NCBI GenBank assembly: GCA_950295325.1
Contig: OX485805.1
Coordinates: forward strand, 34,707,501 to 34,771,500
Reading direction: 5' to 3'
Length of the DNA stretch: 64,000 bases
DNA from: Polytrichum commune
Taxonomy: Eukaryota; Streptophyta; Polytrichopsida; Polytrichales; Polytrichaceae
Shown here: one piece after another, positions 57,351 to 64,000 of the stretch
How positions within the stretch are numbered: the first letter of the stretch is position 1
Layout of the letters: each line of letters starts with the position of its first letter
Program-made: the position numbers and the translations under genes
The notes under the pieces: generated by a model
Databases searched by the model: none
Told to the model about the DNA's origin: nothing
What the model saw: the letters and a program-made list of their open reading frames with translations, nothing else

Positions 57351-60300
57351 TCCAATGAAAATGACATCATGTGTTTGAAACTGTATATTATTTGAAATAA
57401 TTCAAAAGCCAATACACCTTAAACAAAGATTTCAAAATATTAGAACTACCAGCCTACTATCTATCTTGGTATAACAAGGGTTGTTCCCAATAACACCTAT
57501 ATTTGCCGAAAAATATATCTAGTATATTTCATTTATGATTAGATTAGTTCATTTGTGCCTTCATTTGTTAGCAACAACATGTAATATGCATGATGTCATC
57601 ACTCGCTCCACCAATGTAGAATACTCACGTCTATGGTTCATCTAGAGAACAATAATGACATGATGTTAATTGTCTTAAGTATTCTAACACAAATCAAATC
57701 AACATTCTATCATAAAATAAATGAAATGTGGAAGAGGTTCTTTCATATCAACATGTCCAAGTTTTTGGATGTAAGTTGTAAACTCCTTCAGCATATTTTC
57801 CAAGGTGATAACAATCTCCCGCCACATATGTGAGAGTCCTTAAATGTGGCCACCACCCTGACTTGGAAGAAATTTGGAATTTCTATAATATGTTCTTGTA
57901 CCACCTGATCTACATAATCCCAAGTGACACCATTTATTCTTAAATACTCTCAACCAAGGTTTAAAATTATATACAAGATTTCCCTTCCAACACAGTACAT
58001 GTGTCCCATGACAAAATTACAACATTTGAGTATGCTAGATAAAATTAACAACAAACAATTGAATTTTTTGCAACACAAATATTTGTTTGACATGTTTTAG
58101 CTTTACTTGAATGTCACAATTTCAGCAACAATTGTGCATCTAATAATATTGCCTTTCATGTGAACTTTCTGATGCCACCCTTTAACCATCGAACTGTCCA
58201 AGAGTTTGGGACTTGGTTTATTGACAACATAAAGGGTGGAAGTCTTACAAGTGTTTATGGTGACATGGAAGAGATCACCCATGACATGAATTGGTAGGAA
58301 CCATTGCAAGTGGGCAATATGACTTCCTGTTGTAGCTTTTGTCACCGCTCGAAAATCAACTCAAAACTTAGCTTTGAAGGCTTCACTTATGTGCATGTCA
58401 AGAAGGGCCAAGAAGGGTCCACCAATGGGGTAAAAGGATGGAAGTCCTCAGCAATTCCATAGAGTTGGCCAAGTGTAGGTGGAGCATACATAGAGTTGAT
58501 GGACAAAAGTTCATTGTGTCATAGTTCTTGTTAGGACCTTCCTTTTTGTGTTGCTTATTTGATTTCCGAATGAAGAACAATAATCACCCCCGTAATTGAT
58601 TGTGGATCCACCCAATCTTCAAAGAAAGACTCATATAAATATGTTGTTACCACAATTCAAGATTAGAAAAATCATCCCCTTTCTAACAAGGTGCCAACGA
58701 TTGTATGTTTTATAATGAATCCAACATTCAAACCAACAATAAGACTTACAATTGCAAGGTACTTCGTGATTTTCTCCCTGAGGATCCAACAAAACTCAGT
58801 GTTCACCATAAGCATGTTGAATCAAAACTGCATCAAGCTCTCAAGGGGGGCAGTGTGTTAAAAAGTTAAGGATATAGGTGCGAACAACCACTATTTTATA
58901 GGGGGGTATTACTTTCAATTTTTTTTTTTCACATGCTATCATTATGTAAATTTCTACTTTGGGTTAATAGAAAAATGGCTTGCATTACTTATAATTCCAA
59001 ATCACCTATTATTCCATACCCTATAGTACTTTAAAGATGTCCAGTGCCATTTTTGATACCCTATATTACTCTTAAGTCCATTTATAATTTTTAGCCCCCA
59101 TGTTTTTAAAATACCCTATCATTTGTTCGCACGTATATTGCTACTCCAACCAATGACTACCCCCCCCCCCGCCCGTGATCAAGCTCTAGTTTCTTCGTAC
59201 AAGCTTGTGGCCATCAACCTTAAACCTAAAATCCAAAATTTGACCTTCGTATGAACCCCCATGTTGTCACCACAGTGGTTGCGAGCATCTCTAGCCATAT
59301 TACAACTTATCCAAGATTCAATCTCACGCATGACAATCTCCCAAATCTAATTGGAATCCATTATGCATCTTCATTGTGTATATTGTGCATGATGACAAAA
59401 GCAACATGTGTGCAAGGTTGGCAAGAACCCATTTGTCCAAATTGGAGAAACTTGCAAACAACATAGAGGTGGATGTTGGCACAAATTGAACAAGCTGACA
59501 CCAAACAATGAACTTGAATATTGAGGCACACTCCATTGTATGTTTCATTCCACCAAATTTGAGATGTCCTTCACAACCCACCATGCTAATCCACCGAGTT
59601 TCAAGAAATTTTAAGTACCTTCCAAATGTTAGGACGGTTACAACATAAAAAGTGACTAGAATATGTTGGAAATTGTATTTTAATTGTTGGGTATAGTACA
59701 TGAAGTTGGTACATGGTCGGTACATAGTGTACCCTTAAACCGTATTCATTGGTTGGCCCTTTTGTTGGTTTATGCAATGGCACCTTGGGTGCCATGGTGG
59801 AGACAAGAACCTTAGGCAATGTGGCAAGTCCAAAAATGGGGAAATTAGGGTAAGAGGTATTTTCAAGAGGACATGTTGAGACCCCAAAAAATTCTAATGC
59901 ACATGTTAGAACATAGGCCATACGTTTCGGACCTAGAGTTTTCAAACATATGTGACCCCCAAACTTCAAAGAAGACCATAAAAAAAGATGTTCATTAGAG
60001 TTATTTGTGAAATAACATAGATGAAACCATGTGTTTTAGTCCTAGACCCAGAGTTTATGAATTAACACAAAGTCACCCAGAAAAAAAATAAAAAATTAAT
60101 GCTTAAATCACCATACACAAAAAGTGGTGTCGGACTAGGTATCAAAAACTAGCTTTCCAACTTGACCTACAAGAATGGGTGGGCCAAGCTAGTCAACATA
60201 GGTCGATCCAATATTTAGGACAGCAGGTCCCATGCGCATACCCTATTTTGAATCCTAAAATCTCACAAAAAATTTGAAATGACAAAAAAAAATCCCAAAA

Positions 60301-61053
60301 ATTTCACCCAACTTTTAACATAGGCTCCAATACACGACAAGCTTACGAGCTCTTCATAGAAAGGTTTTCTCCAAGAAAGATCAAACCTATGGTTTTGACT
60401 TTCTTTGAGAGAGTTCATGGATAACTCTAATAATGAGCTAGCAGAATTGGTTCCATAACAACTTTGCAGATCTGCCAAATCCACAATCCAGTTGCTATGA
60501 TGAAAGCTAAGGACTGGATGAAAGCCCTAGGCCACTGTATTACGGACTGGATGGATGATGTACAATAACCACGGCCACCACGGATGGATGAGGAAATAGA
60601 GTCTTGAATTCGAACAAGAAACAAGGCCGAAGCTGCCAGTGCGTGTCATAACTCATCGATTTGGCAGCGATTTACTTGCGATTATAGCAAATGTAGTAGC
60701 TCATTTCTGAATAAGCGTGTTTCTGCATCATCAATATCATAGAGATAGAAAATTCTTGACCAGCTGAGAGAGAGTTCAACTGCGAATTTTGACGGAGAAT
60801 TGACGCTGGAGAGTGGCCCTAACCAAGGTGGAAGCAGTGTGTTAGAGAGGTCGCAGAGTTATAGGTCTTAACAGACACTTGAGTCCCGTGCTTTGATACG
60901 GCAAAAACAAATTTACATAAGACGCTGCTGTTGCGATCGAGCATAGTCAGCTCAATGGATCGCACTACCTACTATTTAGGAATTGAAGCACTGGTGATAT
61001 AAATTATAAAGATGCAAAAGAACGTCACCTAATTACAAGGCACTTCAAGTAGA
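57351..61053. other. Gene-poor DNA
   Basis: No supported gene. A C-run lies at 59161-59170. Several Leu/His-rich minus-strand frames (58.1-60.0 kb) resemble decayed retroelement sequence but carry no motif. Confidence 0.4.
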
Positions 61054-62840
61054 GTGGAACACCACGATTACCGTAGAATAAGGTCGTTGCTTGCGAAAAT
61101 GTATCCAAATTTCCAGGTGAGAGGTGCTCGTCTTTGTGATAGCGCCCGCAGCTATTCGGGTGTATCTCTTGTTGGAGCTTCTTCACAGGCAGCGCTTAAT
61201 TCAAGCCTTACCCGGGGCTATGGCAAGCCAGAGAAAATTTCGTTTACAGCCAGATATCAAAAGCAACGGCATATGTTCTTGCCTCCAGCCGTCTCTCGCA
61301 TTGTAAGAGCAACTTTCCCCATCCACTTCTCTCATAAGTTTCTTTCTCTCTGCGGAACTTAAGAAGCTTGCACATATACTCGGAAATACACAGAAATATA
61401 AGTACTCCTCGATACATTAAACATAAAGAGAATCCGAACGTCCTACTCCTTCACGGCAGTAAAGAGAAGTCTAGGATTGTCCAGTATTCAGATGTCTGCG
61501 TTTCTTTATTCTGGCTGATCCAGAGCTGCTTAGGATGATGTTTGCTTGACATAACCTGCAGCTTGAGCAAAGGTTCAGCAAAAGAGTCGCTCCACGAAAC
61601 ATCGAAAATGCGTATTTCTTAAAGAACGAATTAGCAAAATTCAAATCGCCTCCTCAGGCTCATGATGCTGATGCGCCTTGTAATGAGCATTTACTGAGTA
61701 ACGTGGCAAGAAATGCTTGCGTGGACAACCTGTTTCTCCATCAGCATTTCTCCGTGTGGCTCTCTTAATCGCCACGAGATTTGAAGTCGTACATCGAAGA
61801 GTTTCTATTGTTAGGCTGTGCGGTAAGATCGATTGGACTTGATCACTGGCTGAAGATGCTCCCTGTTCAATCGATAATAGCAAATTGTTTCTAATTGAGT
61901 GTCCAGGCTACTACACATTATTTACGAAATAATTGCTCGTTTATCCTCTTCGTGCGGGCTCGAGATTGTCAGTAAATGACTGCCACGCGGAGACGCTCTG
62001 CTATGGCAAAAAAATGTCACTTTGATGAAATCTGCAGCCTAGTTGTCACAAATCAAGAAATGTAAGCTTCTATAGACTTTTCAGCTGTGCCTAGACTTTT
62101 ATGAATTCTAATCACCCTTCTTTGTCGGTACATGCAAAATTGTCTTTTCTTTCTAGTTGGAAATCTATCACTACAAATTAATACGGTGGCAATTATGAGT
62201 CAATGCGACCGCGAAATACTGTACCTTCCTGCTATACTCGATTTCCGTCTGTGAACTTGCAAGACTCCGTAAAATCGATATGTGACTTCAATGAGTCTTT
62301 GAATCCAATCATTGATTATATCACGTGTTGTGAGATTTTACTCGATGCGGACATCCGAGTTCTTTTAAGAACGCCTTCGTGGAGTCAATTCCTATCAGAT
62401 GTCTCAATGCTGAAGTTGCACTTCGAAGGTCATTGGTTCGTCGCAACATTTCCTGGACATCGTAGCGCTTTCAACTTTTAAGAGCCAAGAATACTGCCAG
62501 TGAAGTAGTAATCAGCAGCTGCCACACCATCGATCTTATGTGTCCATTTACTTCTTATTTTGTTGGACCTTGCAAGAATTCGCTTCATGAGCATTTTTCT
62601 TTAGACTCAAATATAAACTTATGAAAGGTCTATGATAAAATAATAACAATTGCAAATTCTTTTGCCTCGTGTCTAGACCTTGCCTGGTCAAGGGTCTTCA
62701 ACGAAGATTGTGATTTTCCTATTATTGTGAATTCTCGGTTCCGTCTCGGACTCACTAGAGTCTCTTCCAGTCGGAGTATCAGGCATGATACCGTATATAA
62801 AGGGTTGCGTGATCCAGATTTTCTTGTTGTAATTTTACAG
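61054..62840. other. Upstream of the carboxypeptidase, possible exons
   Basis: The N-terminal exon(s) of the serine carboxypeptidase, with its signal peptide, should lie here. A frame at 61054-61306 (with RSYSGVSLVGASSQAALNSS) ends at a donor-like CGCATT/GTAAGA, and another good donor (TTCCAG/GTGAGA) is at 61114. Neither has a signal-peptide pattern and neither was assigned. A frame at 62203-62481 is also open but has no recognisable motif. Confidence 0.35.
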
Positions 62841-64000
62841 ACTGGGAGTATCGAAACACATGAAGACATGTTTCAATTCCCGGAGGAGGCTGTGCCAACA
62901 AGTTCGGGTTATCTTCCCGTCAGCACTAAAAGCAAGTCTCGATTATTCTACCTGTTCTACGAAGCCACTAAAAGCCCCACAAGAATTGCGGACACACCAA
63001 TTTTGCTATGGCTGAATGGAGGTCCTGGCTGCTCAAGCCTCATCGGCTGCTTTTACGAGCTTGGTCCATGGCGACTCACTGAGAAAGGGAAACTCGAGGC
63101 AAACAATGGAGCTTGGAATCGCAGGTGGTATTAAATGCTAGCCTGTTTTGATGAGTAGCTGATTGGAGGAATTTTATTGTTCTTTGATTGTCTTGCAAAA
63201 TCGGGAAGTCATTAGAGAGCAATGCAGCCACAATAGAGTCGTTGAAATAGAGACATGTATTGACTGGAAGTATATCTGCATCTTCAAATATTGACAGAGG
63301 TTAATTTTGCTATGCAAAGTGTCTAACCGTGAATTGCCTTACAGGTGTGGACTTCTGTGTGTGGATAATCCAGTTGGTGCAGGTTTCAGTATCGCCGCCA
63401 CTACGGAAGATATACCCAAGGATCAATACACGATGGCAGGTCACCTGTACTATGCATTGCAAAACTTCTTCACTCAAAATCCGACATTCCAAAAACGTCC
63501 GTTCTTCTTGGCAGGCGAGAGTTATGCAGGAAAGTACATCCCCGCGCTGGCTTATTACATCATGGCAGAATCTCCGATGGGGCCTCCATTCCCGAAATTG
63601 GCTGGAATTGCCATAGGAAACGGCCTTACGGACCCTCGCATTCAGGTGATAGGATATGTCAGACTTGCGCACAATCTTTGATTCCCTCAATTCCTTGACA
63701 CTGAAAACCTGCACCTGAGGCTTCGAAAGTTGCCAATTCCGCAAAAAAATCATTGATCTTTCCACCTCTTTCAGTTAGACCTCAATATGGTGATTTTTTA
63801 TCTTTAAGTCGTGTGATTATCTTCGAGCGGCTCAAATGTGGAAACAAACTCCAGAGATGAGATTTTATCGCTAAGTATCGTCGGTCCTTTAATCATCGAC
63901 ATTGTTCTCATCCTGACACGGTTGGATTCACAGGTGGCGCAACATGCAGACGTTTCACTCTACCTGGGTTTGATTGACAAAGAACAGAGTCTTCAAGTAC
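62841..64000 (+). CDS. Serine carboxypeptidase (S10), N-terminal half
   Basis: Three exons, 62841-63124, 63345-63645 and 63934 to the edge, have GT-AG borders in matching phase. The sequence follows plant S10 peptidases closely: SGYLPV, LFYLFYEA, the oxyanion-hole motif LLWLNGGPGCSS, YELGPWR, VDNPVGAGFS, then GESYAGKY with the nucleophilic Ser, and IAIGNGLTDP. The best fit from memory is the SCPL50-like subgroup. The catalytic Asp and His lie beyond the window. These enzymes remove C-terminal residues from peptides, or act as acyltransferases in some relatives, in the vacuole or outside the cell. The signal peptide must be in an upstream exon, because 62841 follows a clear TTTTACAG acceptor. 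Confidence 0.93.

Noticed and set aside
1..64000. tRNA, rRNA, CRISPR, riboswitch or bacterial operon features
   Set aside because: None was seen on either strand. Intron structure and transposon content are those of a plant nuclear genome.

Overview
The window is nuclear DNA of a land plant, most likely a bryophyte and probably a moss. It has intron-bearing genes with GT-AG junctions, AT-rich intergenic DNA, a dense load of plant-type DNA transposons, and a disease-resistance-type gene that joins an N-terminal protein kinase to an NB-ARC and an LRR array. That architecture (PNL class) is known mainly from mosses. The species cannot be fixed from sequence alone. Nothing looks bacterial, organellar or viral.

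Layout. 0.6-4.3 kb (minus): internal exons of an unrecognised TPR/helical-repeat gene, open at both ends. 5.0-7.2 kb (plus): an unrecognised two-exon gene with a strongly acidic C-terminal region; its promoter, leader and first exon are present again, inverted, at 10.3-16.5 kb. That second copy is cut off in intron 1 and carries a hAT transposon (with a 409-bp MITE inside it) and a solo LTR. 18.0-20.8 kb (plus): a four-exon gene for an unrecognised multi-pass membrane protein. 21-28.9 kb: no convincing gene; several MITEs with readable ends and two tandem-repeat blocks. 29.0-34.7 kb (minus): the kinase-NB-ARC-LRR gene, three exons matching its three domains, with 15 LRR double-units of 144 bp. 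34.7-46.6 kb: gene-poor repeat DNA with nested Tourist-like elements, a long-TIR (MULE-like or foldback) element and a dispersed repeat family. 46.6-50.3 kb: a decayed second hAT transposase that carries the same 409-bp MITE. 50.8-54.2 kb: a structurally complete PIF/Harbinger transposon with TTA target duplications, an intact DDE transposase and a convergent Myb/trihelix-like partner. 54-62.8 kb: AT-rich DNA with one coiled-coil exon remnant. 62.8-64.0 kb (plus): the N-terminal half of a serine carboxypeptidase (S10), running off the right edge.

How it fits together. The host genes have no evident shared pathway: one immune receptor candidate, one secretory or vacuolar peptidase, one membrane protein, one TPR protein and one acidic protein. 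Most of the structure comes from nested transposition. The most informative sequence-only results are exact target-site duplications that delimit eight or more elements, and the same MITE sitting inside two unrelated hAT transposase genes, where conceptual removal rejoins each reading frame across the insertion point.
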